Shown in pieces: positions 1 to 7,998 of a stretch of DNA of 36,932 bases. Source of the DNA: a virus; IMG/VR virus record IMGVR_UViG_3300027898_000022, positions 1-36,932 of that record; one strand, given 5' to 3'. The notes beneath the pieces are model-generated. The model was given only the letters and a program-made list of their open reading frames with translations. It made no database searches and was not told where the DNA came from. A program made the position numbers and the translations under genes. The number at the start of each line of letters is the position of its first letter. Position 1 is the stretch's first letter.

Positions 1-242
1 GTGTCAAATATCCCGACACTCTCTCACGTATCTATCAGCCACCTATCAAACGCGCCCCTCTTTCTGGAGGGCAGGGCAGGGGGAGGGGTAAAAAAAGGGA
101 AAGGTTTATGCGTAAATTAATCACCCTAATGTCCGAGTAAAATTTTAGAAAAATTCATACAAGCCATTCTAAAGCCCGTAGAGACGTACCATTTCCTCAG
201 AGCTACCCTAGTAGCCTACACCCTTGAGATTCTTCTGTAGCA

Positions 243-523
243 TACCTTAAAAGGTCTTGACAATATATAGGGCTCCCTACCGGTCGCCCCTGCGGTGCGT
301 GAGTCGCCCCTCTCAGGTCTGAGCCTGGCGCGTATACCTTACTGGTGTTAATATACGAATGACAAGGTTTAGAATCTCTCTATATAAACTTTTTTTATAC
401 CCATGTACGATTTTACTTGACAACCTTAGAAATATATGGTATAATATATATATAAGGTATTAATTATTCCTTTCTTGTTTGTTCATTTGTTGAAATAGGT
501 ACTAACGTACCTTACATACCTTA
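243..523. repeat. cluster of TACCTTA/TAAGGTA heptamers around the late promoter
   Basis: TACCTTA occurs at 243-249, 335-341, 508-514 and 517-523, and its complement TAAGGTA at 453-459 just after the -10 box. The copy at 243 is part of ACCTT-AA-AAGGT. One more copy lies at 33060-33066, just downstream of the leftward promoter. About one copy per 8 kb (both strands) would be expected by chance. They could be operator sites for a phage regulator or simply AT-rich leader sequence; no binding protein is identifiable here. Confidence 0.35.
417..445 (+). promoter_or_regulatory. consensus sigma70-type promoter of the late operon
   Basis: The -35 box TTGACA (417-422) and -10 box TATAAT (440-445) are both perfect and are separated by exactly 17 bases. 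The 18-mer TACGATTTTACTTGACAA (406-423), which contains the -35 box, recurs exactly at the leftward promoter near 33074-33113. Downstream of the -10, ATATATATAAGGTA is also shared between the two. Transcription should start near 452 and read into the virion genes from 607. Recognition by host RNA polymerase is inferred from the match to consensus. Confidence 0.9.
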
Positions 524-606
524 TCTCATTGTTAGTATCGCTACTACCGTAGCTCATATAAACCTTACGTAAGAACTTATCTATTATCTACATAGAGGAA
601 ATTAAT

Positions 607-747
607 ATGAAAATGTCTAAAGCAAAATATGAAAATTCAGCTCTTGACAAAAAGATGGATAAGCAAGGTATGAAAATACTTGCTTCATCTATGAAGGCCC
701 CTAAGACTGTTAAACCTAAAGCAGGGAAATCTAAGAAGGGTTATTAA
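607..747 (+). CDS. small lysine-rich hypothetical protein (46 aa)
   Basis: This is the first gene of the late operon. A good Shine-Dalgarno (AGAGGAAATTAAT before ATG) precedes it, and its TAA overlaps the next ATG by one base (TAATG), which suggests translational coupling. The 46-residue product is highly basic, with many lysines and a KxxKAGKSKKGY tail. It has no membrane segment or cysteine pair. No family is recognised. Its place just ahead of the terminase genes suggests a packaging or DNA-associated accessory, but that is inference from position only. Confidence 0.7.
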   Translation: MKMSKAKYENSALDKKMDKQGMKILASSMKAPKTVKPKAGKSKKGY

Positions 748-929
748 TGTCATCCAAACTACGTCCGTCTATTCAACCTGCTAAACCCCAAGACCCAAAC
801 ATCTTTCCAACATTTGCTATGACTACTCGTCATACTCCTTTGTCACCACAAATGCCATCGCAGAAGACGGCTATGGTTTATAACCCCAAGACGTCTACAC
901 AGAAAACGAAACAAACTACCCAATGGTAA
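747..929 (+). CDS. small proline/threonine-rich hypothetical protein (60 aa)
   Basis: The start codon overlaps the stop of the preceding gene (TAATG), with AAGGG as a nearby ribosome site. The stop region overlaps the terminase small subunit start by seven bases. The protein is rich in Pro, Thr, Gln and Lys, has no predicted transmembrane segment, and is probably disordered. No family is recognised. The tight coupling on both sides supports it as a real gene of the packaging module. Confidence 0.65.
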   Translation: MSSKLRPSIQPAKPQDPNIFPTFAMTTRHTPLSPQMPSQKTAMVYNPKTSTQKTKQTTQW

Positions 930-1483
930 AGATTACAGAACTTCCTCTTGGGACTAATCTATACGAACAAGTCCAAAAAAAGAAACGTCAAACCGCTTCT
1001 AAGAAGACTGTCTCACTTGTAGAAGACGGAGATGTCCAAGGGGCCATTAATAGTCTCACCCATAAACAAAAAGCCTTTGTAGAAGAGTTTGTCAAAGATT
1101 TGAACGCTTCTGCTGCTGTCCTACGGGCAGGCTATGCGACTAAATACCCAAACCGTATTGGTACCCAACTTCTTGAAAATCCGGGTATCAGGTTAGCCAT
1201 TGACGCCCTTCGTAATGAAGCTAATTCCAAACCGGGTACCATCACCAGAGATACCGTTCTTAAACAAATCGTCAAGACAATGAAAGATGCAGAATCCGAC
1301 GGACAACACAACACCGTCCTTCGTGCTGCTGAACTCCTTGCTCGTCATCTCGGTATGTTTATCGAACGTCAAGAAATTTCTGGTCCTGATGGTGAAGCCA
1401 TCCGATATGAAAAGGTACAAGAGGATGCAGCAGATTTCAGAAGCGCAATTGCTCGCCTCGCTTCCCGAAGCGGAACGGAGTAA
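923..1483 (+). CDS. terminase small subunit (TerS)
   Basis: The product binds phage DNA and delivers it to the large terminase at the start of packaging. Residues about 45-85 carry the pattern of the Terminase_2 small-subunit family: LTHKQKAFVEEF, then NASAAVLRAGY, which is a helix-turn-helix-like DNA-binding segment. A helical middle and C-terminal part follow and probably form the oligomerisation region. At 186 aa the length is normal for the family. The gene overlaps the large subunit gene immediately downstream, the classical TerS-TerL order. The ATG overlaps the end of the 60-aa gene. Confidence 0.88.
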   Translation: MVKITELPLGTNLYEQVQKKKRQTASKKTVSLVEDGDVQGAINSLTHKQKAFVEEFVKDLNASAAVLRAGYATKYPNRIGTQLLENPGIRLAIDALRNEANSKPGTITRDTVLKQIVKTMKDAESDGQHNTVLRAAELLARHLGMFIERQEISGPDGEAIRYEKVQEDAADFRSAIARLASRSGTE

Positions 1484-2849
1484 GTTCCTAGAGCAATACA
1501 CACCTGATCAAATAGCCATGATGAGATGGAACTGGCCTTTCTGGGCCCGACCGGATCAGCTCCCTCCTCCCGGCGAGGACTGGAATACATGGTTGATTCT
1601 TGCAGGTCGTGGATGGGGTAAGACACGAACCGGAGCTGAGACTATTCGCTCTTGGGTTTGTGGGACTACTCCTTTGTCAAAGGGCCGGTACGGTCGTATC
1701 GCCCTCGTAGCTGAAACTACTGCCGATGCTCGGAACGTCATGGTGGATGGTGAGTCTGGCTTAATGAATATCTTCCCTAAAGATTTTAAGCCGACTTACC
1801 AGCCATCTCTTCGTATGTTGACTTGGCCTAATGGGGCTATCGCTACTACGTATAACGCTACAGAGCCAGACCAGCTTCGTGGTCCTCAGCATGATGCTGC
1901 ATGGTGCGATGAGTTGGCTAAGTGGAAGTACATGCAAGAAACATGGGACCAGCTACAATTTGGTCTTCGGTTGGGTACTAATCCTCGTCAAATCATCACG
2001 ACGACACCACAGCCTAAACCTCTCATCAAAGCATTACTTACACAGAAAGGCGTCGTAGTTACTCGTGGACGCACATTCGACAACAAAGATAACCTCGCCG
2101 CGCCATTCCTTTCCAAGATTACTGAGCGGTTCGGCGGGACACGATTGGGACGGCAAGAGCTGGATGGGGAAATCCTCAACGACATCCCCGGCGCCCTCTG
2201 GACTCGAAGCTCAATCGACAATAACAGAATACATGACGATGATCTTGATTTAGAACGGATCATTGTAGCGGTCGATCCTGCAACATCAAACCAAGAAGGT
2301 AGTGATGAAACAGGCATAATCGTTGTTGGTATGGCCCGTGATAAAGACGGATATGCTCATGGCTACGTCCTTGAAGATGCTAGCCTTAAGGGTAGTCCTG
2401 AAGAATGGGCTCGTCGCGCCACACAGATGTATCGGAAGTACTCTGCAGATCGTATCGTAGCAGAAAAGAACCAAGGTGGTGATATGGTTGAGTCAGTCCT
2501 TCGTGCTGTCGATCGGTCACTCCCAATCAAGCTTGTCCATGCTAGCCGTGGTAAAATAATCCGGGCTGAGCCAGTCTCAGCATTATACGAACAAAACCGG
2601 ATTCACCATGTCGGTACGTTCGACGAGCTTGAAGATCAAATGTGTACGTTCAGTATCGACAACTTTCGTACTAATGGTATGGGGAGCCCCGACCGTGTTG
2701 ACGCTCTTGTCTGGGGTTTTACTGAACTCTTCGAGAAGATTGTCGGACGGCGCAAGTCCAGTCAAGGTACTCCCGGTTATAAAGAAACTCAAGATTACGA
2801 TCCTGTAGATTACTCTACGGCAACACACACCTCATGGATGGCAGGATAG
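1425..2849 (+). CDS. terminase large subunit (TerL): packaging ATPase and nuclease
   Basis: This is the DNA-packaging motor. From the chosen start (474 aa) the Walker A motif GRGWGKT is at residues 61-67, the Walker B with catalytic Glu (WCDEL) is near 160-164, and an RNase H-like nuclease Asp lies in VAVDPATS (D284). A conserved Asp in RVDALVWG near the C-terminus fits the same nuclease fold. The frame is open from 1287, but the upstream part overlaps TerS deeply and looks non-family-like. ATG 1425 follows AAAGG at good spacing; ATG 1407 is the alternative. The gene overlaps the TerS end by 59 bases. It closes with TAG, followed by a hairpin-type gap before the portal gene. Confidence 0.93.
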   Translation: MQQISEAQLLASLPEAERSKFLEQYTPDQIAMMRWNWPFWARPDQLPPPGEDWNTWLILAGRGWGKTRTGAETIRSWVCGTTPLSKGRYGRIALVAETTADARNVMVDGESGLMNIFPKDFKPTYQPSLRMLTWPNGAIATTYNATEPDQLRGPQHDAAWCDELAKWKYMQETWDQLQFGLRLGTNPRQIITTTPQPKPLIKALLTQKGVVVTRGRTFDNKDNLAAPFLSKITERFGGTRLGRQELDGEILNDIPGALWTRSSIDNNRIHDDDLDLERIIVAVDPATSNQEGSDETGIIVVGMARDKDGYAHGYVLEDASLKGSPEEWARRATQMYRKYSADRIVAEKNQGGDMVESVLRAVDRSLPIKLVHASRGKIIRAEPVSALYEQNRIHHVGTFDELEDQMCTFSIDNFRTNGMGSPDRVDALVWGFTELFEKIVGRRKSSQGTPGYKETQDYDPVDYSTATHTSWMAG

Positions 2850-2883
2850 CTGCTTCGCATCATTACGTAATTAGGATTACTAA
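2847..2883 (+). promoter_or_regulatory. intergenic hairpin/SD cassette between terL and portal
   Basis: Directly after the TAG stop come an imperfect small hairpin (GCTGC-TTC-GCATC) and then GTAAT-TAGG-ATTAC, whose loop and 3' arm contain the AGGA Shine-Dalgarno, followed by CTAA and the portal ATG. It is a diverged member of the family found at 11834, 13988 and 14912. Unlike those, it has no open micro-ORF. Confidence 0.55.
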
Positions 2884-5181
2884 ATGAAAACTACCGAAGG
2901 AACAACAAACAAGAAGGCTAAGCCTACTCCTAAAACAGAAGGTACTATCTTGGATGTTCTTCCTATTGAAGGTAAGACCAAGGCAGACTACATTCCTGAA
3001 GGGTTTGAAAGCCAAGAAGAATTTCTCGAAGACATGCGTGAACAATATCACGATGATCTAGAGTTCGACCGGATTAACCGAAACGAGTGCCTCGATGACA
3101 AACGATTTGCCGCCGGAGAGCAATGGGACCCAGTCGTCCTCCAACAGCGCGTCGGTTTACCTTGCCTTGTTATTAACAACATTCCTCAGTTTACTGCACA
3201 GCTTGTCGGTGACTGGCGAGACTCGAGAAAAGCCATTAAAGTCGTCCCGTCCGCCGACGAAGACGAAGATGTAGCCCAAGTCCGGGGTGATCTCATCCGG
3301 GCAATCGAACTTCAAAGCCGAGCAGATCGTGTCTATGATACAGCATTTGAAAGCCTTGTTCAATCAGGAGATGGCGATTTCCGCGTCTCAGTAGAGTATG
3401 CCCGTGATGATGTATTTGATCAAGACATTTTTATCCGTCCTATTGAAGACTGTCTGTCTGTTGTGTGGGACCGATTTTCGGTTGATCCTACTGGCCGGGA
3501 TGCTCGTCGTGTCTTCATTGATGACCGAATCCCTAAAGGAGAGTTTGAAAAGAAATGGCCGGGTATTGCCAATACCAGTCTAAGTGAAGATGATCTCATC
3601 TCACATACCAGCCTTGTTGGTTGGGTAGACGACAGCCATTATAAGGTTACAGAGTACTGGCGGTTGATTGAGCGTCAAGAACTCATCGCTCTTTTCAACA
3701 ACGGTAAAACCTTTATCATCAATAAAGATAATATTGATGACATCGTACAGAAGAATGGTCCTCCTACTAAGACAAGGATCACATGGAGCACTTATGCTCA
3801 GATGCACCTAACGACTGGCTTTGCTATTCTTTCTGGTCCATATGAATATAAGTTGACTCGTCTTCCTATCATTCGTATGAGTGGTCGGGTCATCAATATT
3901 GGGGGTCGTCGTGTCCGTCACGGCATCGTCCGGTTTATGAAAGACCCTGCACGTCTCAAGAACTTCTGGCGTAGTGTCGCTGCTGAGCAGCTTGGGTATG
4001 CACCTAAGGCACAGTGGATTGCACCTGAGTCAGCCGTTGAAGGACGTGAAGACCAGTTCCGTAAAGCTCACCTTACCCGTGATCCGCTTCTCGTCTACAA
4101 CGATGGTGCAGAGACTCCACCTGTTCGTCTTGAACCTCCGACGATCCAACAGGCTTTACTTAATGAAGCCAACGTAAACGCTCAGGACATGAAAGATGTC
4201 TCGGGTATTCACGATGCAAGTCTGGGTATTCGTAGTAACGAAACGTCGGGTCGAGCCATTATGGCGCGTCAACGTGAAGGCGACATCTCAGCTCTGACTT
4301 ACTACGACAACGGCAATGCCAGCGTCCTAGAAGCAGGTGATGTCATTAATCAGTTGATCCCTCAAATCTATGATGGTACTCGTGTCATCCGTACAATCGG
4401 TGAAGATGAGACTCTTCGGTTCCAACGGATCAATGATCCTATGGACCCTAACAGCGTTGATCTTTCAGTCGGTCGTTATGACGTAGCGCTTACTACAGGA
4501 ACGAGCTATAGTACTCGTCGAGTCGAAGCTGCTCAAGCTATGATGGATGCTATCCAAGTATGGCCTCAGCTTATGACGGTAGCGGGTGACCTTGTTGCTA
4601 AGGCACAGGATTGGCCCGGTGCTGATAAACTTGCAGAACGTCTCCAGAAGACTATTCCACCTCAGTTCCTTGAACCGGATAATGGTGGATTGGCTCCTCA
4701 GGTTACAGCGGAGATGCAACAGCATCTTCAGCAAATCCAGATGCAGATGCAACAGATTCAGCAAGAAAACCAAGCCCTCAAGGCTGATCGAACCATTGCT
4801 TTCCAAAAGCTTCAGATTGATCAGTATAACGCTGAGACTCAACGTATCAAGGCTCTCTCTGACAACGAAGTCGATAACAACAAGCTAGAACTGGATGCGA
4901 TTGGTAAAATCCTCGCAAGTTCAACCAAGCTTGATGAACACGATATTCAACGTGTCGAAGGGAATCGTTCACACCTTCTTGCAGCTCATGCTGCACAAAC
5001 AGCTCTAGCGCAAGGTGCGGGTCGTGCCACAGTAGCAGGTAAAGATGCCGCTGCTTCTGCACCTCCTGCCTTGCCTAAACCAGTTCCATTGAACCAAACG
5101 GCTCAAGGACTTCCGGCCTCTCTGTCTCCAAGCGGTGGTGGACAAGAGACTAATCCGCAACCAACTACCGCAAACGGTTAA
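2884..5181 (+). CDS. portal protein, P22-like
   Basis: The product forms the dodecameric ring at one capsid vertex through which DNA enters and leaves. The 765-residue length and the N-terminal pattern (FDRINRNECLDDKRFAAGEQWDP at about 60-82, then VVLQQRVGLPCLVINNIPQF) are typical of the P22 gp1 portal family. The segment HDASLGIRSNETSGRAI near residue 445 is also conserved in that family. Residues about 620-690 form a glutamine-rich coiled coil, followed by an Ala/Pro-rich tail that may be the barrel/tail region. It sits between terL and the scaffold gene, as in P22-like virion modules. ATG is preceded by AGGATTACTAA. Confidence 0.92.
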   Translation: MKTTEGTTNKKAKPTPKTEGTILDVLPIEGKTKADYIPEGFESQEEFLEDMREQYHDDLEFDRINRNECLDDKRFAAGEQWDPVVLQQRVGLPCLVINNIPQFTAQLVGDWRDSRKAIKVVPSADEDEDVAQVRGDLIRAIELQSRADRVYDTAFESLVQSGDGDFRVSVEYARDDVFDQDIFIRPIEDCLSVVWDRFSVDPTGRDARRVFIDDRIPKGEFEKKWPGIANTSLSEDDLISHTSLVGWVDDSHYKVTEYWRLIERQELIALFNNGKTFIINKDNIDDIVQKNGPPTKTRITWSTYAQMHLTTGFAILSGPYEYKLTRLPIIRMSGRVINIGGRRVRHGIVRFMKDPARLKNFWRSVAAEQLGYAPKAQWIAPESAVEGREDQFRKAHLTRDPLLVYNDGAETPPVRLEPPTIQQALLNEANVNAQDMKDVSGIHDASLGIRSNETSGRAIMARQREGDISALTYYDNGNASVLEAGDVINQLIPQIYDGTRVIRTIGEDETLRFQRINDPMDPNSVDLSVGRYDVALTTGTSYSTRRVEAAQAMMDAIQVWPQLMTVAGDLVAKAQDWPGADKLAERLQKTIPPQFLEPDNGGLAPQVTAEMQQHLQQIQMQMQQIQQENQALKADRTIAFQKLQIDQYNAETQRIKALSDNEVDNNKLELDAIGKILASSTKLDEHDIQRVEGNRSHLLAAHAAQTALAQGAGRATVAGKDAAASAPPALPKPVPLNQTAQGLPASLSPSGGGQETNPQPTTANG

Positions 5182-5199
5182 AGGACCGAAACCTTATAT

Positions 5200-6174
5200 A
5201 TGAGTATTGAAACTCCAACAGAAGTCGAGGTTGATCTTGACGCATTCGCCGATGAACTTTTCACAGGCAAAGCTCCAGAACCTAAAACCGAAACAGAAGT
5301 TGCTCCGTCTACCCCTGACGTTACAGAGGAAAAAGAACCAGAAGAAGATGATCTTGAAGAGGCTGATCTGGAGGAAGAAGGAGAGGAAGAGGCTGAAGCT
5401 GAGCCAGACCCCGAACCTAAACCTGTAAAGAAAACCGCTAAAGACCGGATTCGTGAACTCAACGCAAAACTTCGTGAAACGGAGCGACGGCTCGCTGAAA
5501 AAGAAGCTGCGCAAGTTCCAAAGCAAGAACCCAAACCTGAGCCTACACCTGTTGTAGTCCCTGATGTACCTGCTGGTCCACAACCAGACGAACTCAATGC
5601 TGACGGTACGGAGAAGTACCCGTTAGGCGTATTCGATCCTAGTTATATTAGTGATCTTACCCGCCATACTCTTATTGTAGAACGACAACAACTCCTAGCT
5701 CGTGAAGCCCGTGAGGCTGAGCAGAACAAAGTCGTAGCTGCACGTCAACAATTGCAGTCTGAATGGAACCAAAAGTTAGACCCCGCACGGGAGCGTTACC
5801 CCGATTTCCAAGAAAAATCTGAGACTCTAATCAATAGTTTTTCTGGACTTGACCCTAACTATGGCGAGTACCTCTCGACAACACTCATGAGTATGGATTA
5901 TGGTACGGATGTCTTGTACTACCTGAGCAATAATCCTGATGAAGCTAAACGAATCATTAATCTTGGTGCAAGGAAGGCTACACTAGCCCTAGGACGTATC
6001 GAGAATAAGTTCGTTGAAGAAGCAGCAGAAAAGGCTCGGGCTCGACCTCGTGTCAGTAAAGCTCCTGAACCACCTAAAGTAATTAATAAAGGTGCCACGG
6101 CTACGCTTCCTGATGATGAGGATGACCTTGACATCTTTGCCGCTAAGTTGTTTGACACGCGAGCAAGGAGATAA
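5200..6174 (+). CDS. scaffolding protein
   Basis: The 324-residue product probably guides procapsid assembly and then leaves. The N-terminal third is extremely acidic and proline-rich (repeated EPEEDD, EEEGEEEAEAEPDPEPKP), followed by a charged coiled-coil stretch (RELNAKLRETERRLAEKEAA, about 85-105), a central helical domain and a short basic C-terminus ending TRARR. That composition and the place between portal and coat genes are typical of phage scaffolds. Sequence similarity to a specific scaffold family is not evident by eye, so the call rests on composition and position. Confidence 0.82.
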   Translation: MSIETPTEVEVDLDAFADELFTGKAPEPKTETEVAPSTPDVTEEKEPEEDDLEEADLEEEGEEEAEAEPDPEPKPVKKTAKDRIRELNAKLRETERRLAEKEAAQVPKQEPKPEPTPVVVPDVPAGPQPDELNADGTEKYPLGVFDPSYISDLTRHTLIVERQQLLAREAREAEQNKVVAARQQLQSEWNQKLDPARERYPDFQEKSETLINSFSGLDPNYGEYLSTTLMSMDYGTDVLYYLSNNPDEAKRIINLGARKATLALGRIENKFVEEAAEKARARPRVSKAPEPPKVINKGATATLPDDEDDLDIFAAKLFDTRARR

Positions 6175-6196
6175 CTCACATATATAGGAATATAGA

Positions 6197-7525
6197 ATGG
6201 CTGTTGCTGCTGTAACGGTTGATCAAGCAAAACTCGTCCTTAATTCGTTTGCCGCGATCTTCCAAAATAACCTCGTCTCGAAGGACCTCGTGACGTGGCG
6301 TAAATTTGACTCTGAAATGAACGACCGAAATGGCTTGACTGTTGTCGAGCAGGTTGGTCCTCGCTATGTCGTGACCCAAACGACCTCTGGTGTTAATGAC
6401 CTCACCGCTGGTGTGCAGGATTCGATCTTCGGTTCGGAACAATACAAACTAAATACTGTCTTCGGTGCCAGCATGGGTTGGGGCGACTTCGTCAAAATCC
6501 GTGACTTGGGTGAAGCCCGTGAGTCGATGGCCCTCAAGAACGCTGCGATGCAGCTTTGCGAGAAGATCGATGCGTACATTCTGGGTTTTGTGGCTCAGGC
6601 TGCAAATAACTGGGTTGGTACTCCGGGTAACAGTGTCTCGACCTTTAACGATGTCGCTTCGGCGTATACTCGTCTGAAGGAAGAGGGTGCTGATGACGCA
6701 GACATCCGTGCCGTCCTGACTTACGGTGACAAGCAATCACTCGGTAACGCTATCCTGACCTCGACAGGTAACGCTGCTTTGGCTGATATGGGCGTCGGTG
6801 TTTATCGGAATGGTTGGGAAGGTAGCGTCGCGGGTATCCCGACGTTGTTTACTCAACAGCTTCCAACGATTACCGCAGGTACTCGCACGAATGGTACGCT
6901 CAACGGTGCTGCTCAGAATACCGACTACGCTCTCGTAGCTATCTCGGGTGCTCCGGGCCAGTATCTCACCCAGACGATTAGTGTCACGGGCCTTGGTGCT
7001 GGTGGTACTGTTGAAGACGGCGCTGTGTTTAACCTTGCCGGTGTCAATGCGTATGATAACCGACTCCAAGCTTCGTTGGGTCGTTCACAGGACTTCCGAG
7101 TCGTGGGTTCGTACACCGCAGATGGTTCGGGTAACGTCGCTGCACTTCGTATCTTCCCTGCAATTATCGTACCCGGTACGGTTCAGCCCGGTGAAGATAC
7201 TGGTTCGACGAATGCGAATACCGCACACGCTACGGTTACTGCGATCCCTGCTGCTAACGCTGCATTGACGTGGAAAACCGCTGCTAACTCGACGATTAAA
7301 CCACGTGTTATCGCGAACAAGTCTTCGGTGGTTATCGCATGTGCTGACCTCATCACGCCCGCTACCGGTATTGGTTCGCGCAAGTCGCTGACCAAACTTC
7401 CGCTTAGCGTTCGTATGTGGCAGGACTCGGTGTTCGCTACTGGTGATCACCGTATTCGGTTTGACGTCGCACTTACTGCTAACGTGGTGGATCGTCGTCG
7501 GATGGTTCGTCTTAACGGCGCATAA
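6197..7525 (+). CDS. major capsid protein, P22 coat (gp5)-like
   Basis: The 442-residue product is near the P22 coat length of about 430. The N-terminal half has the coat-family pattern: LNSFAAIFQNNLVSKDLVTW, then KFDSEMNDRNGLTV, and FGASMGWGDFVKIRDLGEA. A central valine/glycine/alanine-rich section may be an inserted beta domain of the kind found in P22-type coats. The HK97 fold is known for this family and is assumed here. It follows the scaffold gene and is directly followed by a terminator-like hairpin. Codon use is more GC-rich and regular than its neighbours, fitting very high expression. Confidence 0.92.
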   Translation: MAVAAVTVDQAKLVLNSFAAIFQNNLVSKDLVTWRKFDSEMNDRNGLTVVEQVGPRYVVTQTTSGVNDLTAGVQDSIFGSEQYKLNTVFGASMGWGDFVKIRDLGEARESMALKNAAMQLCEKIDAYILGFVAQAANNWVGTPGNSVSTFNDVASAYTRLKEEGADDADIRAVLTYGDKQSLGNAILTSTGNAALADMGVGVYRNGWEGSVAGIPTLFTQQLPTITAGTRTNGTLNGAAQNTDYALVAISGAPGQYLTQTISVTGLGAGGTVEDGAVFNLAGVNAYDNRLQASLGRSQDFRVVGSYTADGSGNVAALRIFPAIIVPGTVQPGEDTGSTNANTAHATVTAIPAANAALTWKTAANSTIKPRVIANKSSVVIACADLITPATGIGSRKSLTKLPLSVRMWQDSVFATGDHRIRFDVALTANVVDRRRMVRLNGA

Positions 7526-7530
7526 TATAT

Positions 7531-7569
7531 GTCAGGGGCCTCTGCTTAGCACGCCCCTGATTTCTTTTT
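7531..7569 (+). terminator. rho-independent terminator after the coat gene
   Basis: TCAGGGGC (532-539 of this kilobase) pairs perfectly with GCCCCTGA (553-560) across a 13-nt loop and is followed by TTTCTTTTT. It lies six bases after the coat stop. Since the genes downstream have no visible promoter, it probably works as a partial terminator that raises coat mRNA relative to tail mRNA; this effect is inferred. Confidence 0.8.
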
Positions 7570-7570
7570 A

Positions 7571-7600
7571 GTAATCGATGCTTTGCATCTAAGGAATGAC
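7571..7600 (+). promoter_or_regulatory. hairpin/SD cassette before the 90-aa decoration-like gene
   Basis: GATGC-TTT-GCATC at 7577-7589 is a 13-nt hairpin with 5-bp stem and triloop, the loop complement of GATGC-AAA-GCATC used further downstream. It is followed by TAAGGA (Shine-Dalgarno) and the ATG at 7601. It carries only a 4-codon ORF (MLCI). Confidence 0.55.
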
Positions 7601-7873
7601 ATGGCTGATCTAGTAATTAAAGAACGGTATTCTCCTGTTGTAATGGGGGCTAATTCAACCGCATCAGTAAACGGTGTTCAGCTAGGCGGCTTTGTAGCTT
7701 TGACCAGCGGAACTATTACAGTTACTCGTAATAATGATGACGGTACGACTACGGTTATTATCAATGCTGTACCAGTAACCGCAGGTGTTTACCTCCCTCT
7801 TCCTTTTTTCCTAGGAAGTCATGGTGGAACGGTAACCCTAGCAGGTGGTGCATCAGGGACATTAGCTGTCTAA
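7601..7873 (+). CDS. small structural protein, possible head decoration (90 aa)
   Basis: ATG 7601 has a good AAGGA site; the frame is open six codons further upstream. The sequence is rich in Val, Thr and Gly with alternating beta-strand pattern and ends GGTVTLAGGASGTLAV, a beta-sandwich-like profile common in capsid decoration proteins. It follows the coat gene, which fits. No specific family is recognised. Its stop overlaps the next ATG (TAATG). Confidence 0.7.
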   Translation: MADLVIKERYSPVVMGANSTASVNGVQLGGFVALTSGTITVTRNNDDGTTTVIINAVPVTAGVYLPLPFFLGSHGGTVTLAGGASGTLAV

Positions 7874-7998
7874 TGATTTCAGAATGGTCCCAGTCGGAGC
7901 AAGGAAGCGCTCCAGTCGTAGTAGGTAATCCTAGCCTTGCGTTTAATCAAACACGCAATAGTATGTACATCATATTCTTTCCGTTATGGAGTAACTAA
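7873..7998 (+). CDS. hypothetical protein (41 aa), coupled between two structural genes
   Basis: This short frame exactly fills the gap between two genes, sharing one base with each (TAATG at both ends), an arrangement that supports translation. The product starts MISEWSQSEQGSAPVVVG and ends with a hydrophobic patch (MYIIFFPLWSN). It has no recognisable family. It may be a small virion or linker protein; the hydrophobic end is too short and polar-flanked to call a membrane anchor with confidence. Confidence 0.55.
   Translation: MISEWSQSEQGSAPVVVGNPSLAFNQTRNSMYIIFFPLWSN

Larger units (their letters stand above)
1..606. other. non-coding left region and late-operon leader
   Basis: There is no supportable gene in these 606 bases; only very short ORFs occur, such as a 10-codon one starting at 108. 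The region holds a short inverted repeat at the very start (GTGTC...GACAC, 1-19), a purine-rich tract near 65-110, a direct repeat GTCGCCCCT at 283 and 303, a cluster of TACCTTA heptamers, a strong promoter at 417-445, and small inverted repeats in the transcribed leader (AGGTAC-taac-GTACCT at 497-512; CTTACGTAAG at 564-573). It acts as the upstream control region of the late operon. Whether base 1 is a physical genome end cannot be told from this window. Confidence 0.7.

Noticed and set aside
1-19. GTGTC...GACAC at base 1 as a physical genome end
   Set aside because: A 5-bp repeat is not enough; the right edge cuts a gene, so window limits need not be genome ends.
257-290. TTGACA at 257 as another promoter
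   Set aside because: No acceptable -10 box lies 16-18 bases downstream (sequence there is CCGGTC).
1287-1424. longer N-terminus of the large terminase
   Set aside because: This part overlaps TerS codons, is hydrophobic and unlike terminase starts; ATG 1425 has a suitable ribosome site.
5178-5597. Ser-rich antisense frames opposite the scaffold gene
   Set aside because: They mirror the acidic repeat codons (GAA/GAG read as Ser/Leu) of the scaffold gene; no ribosome site or coupling.
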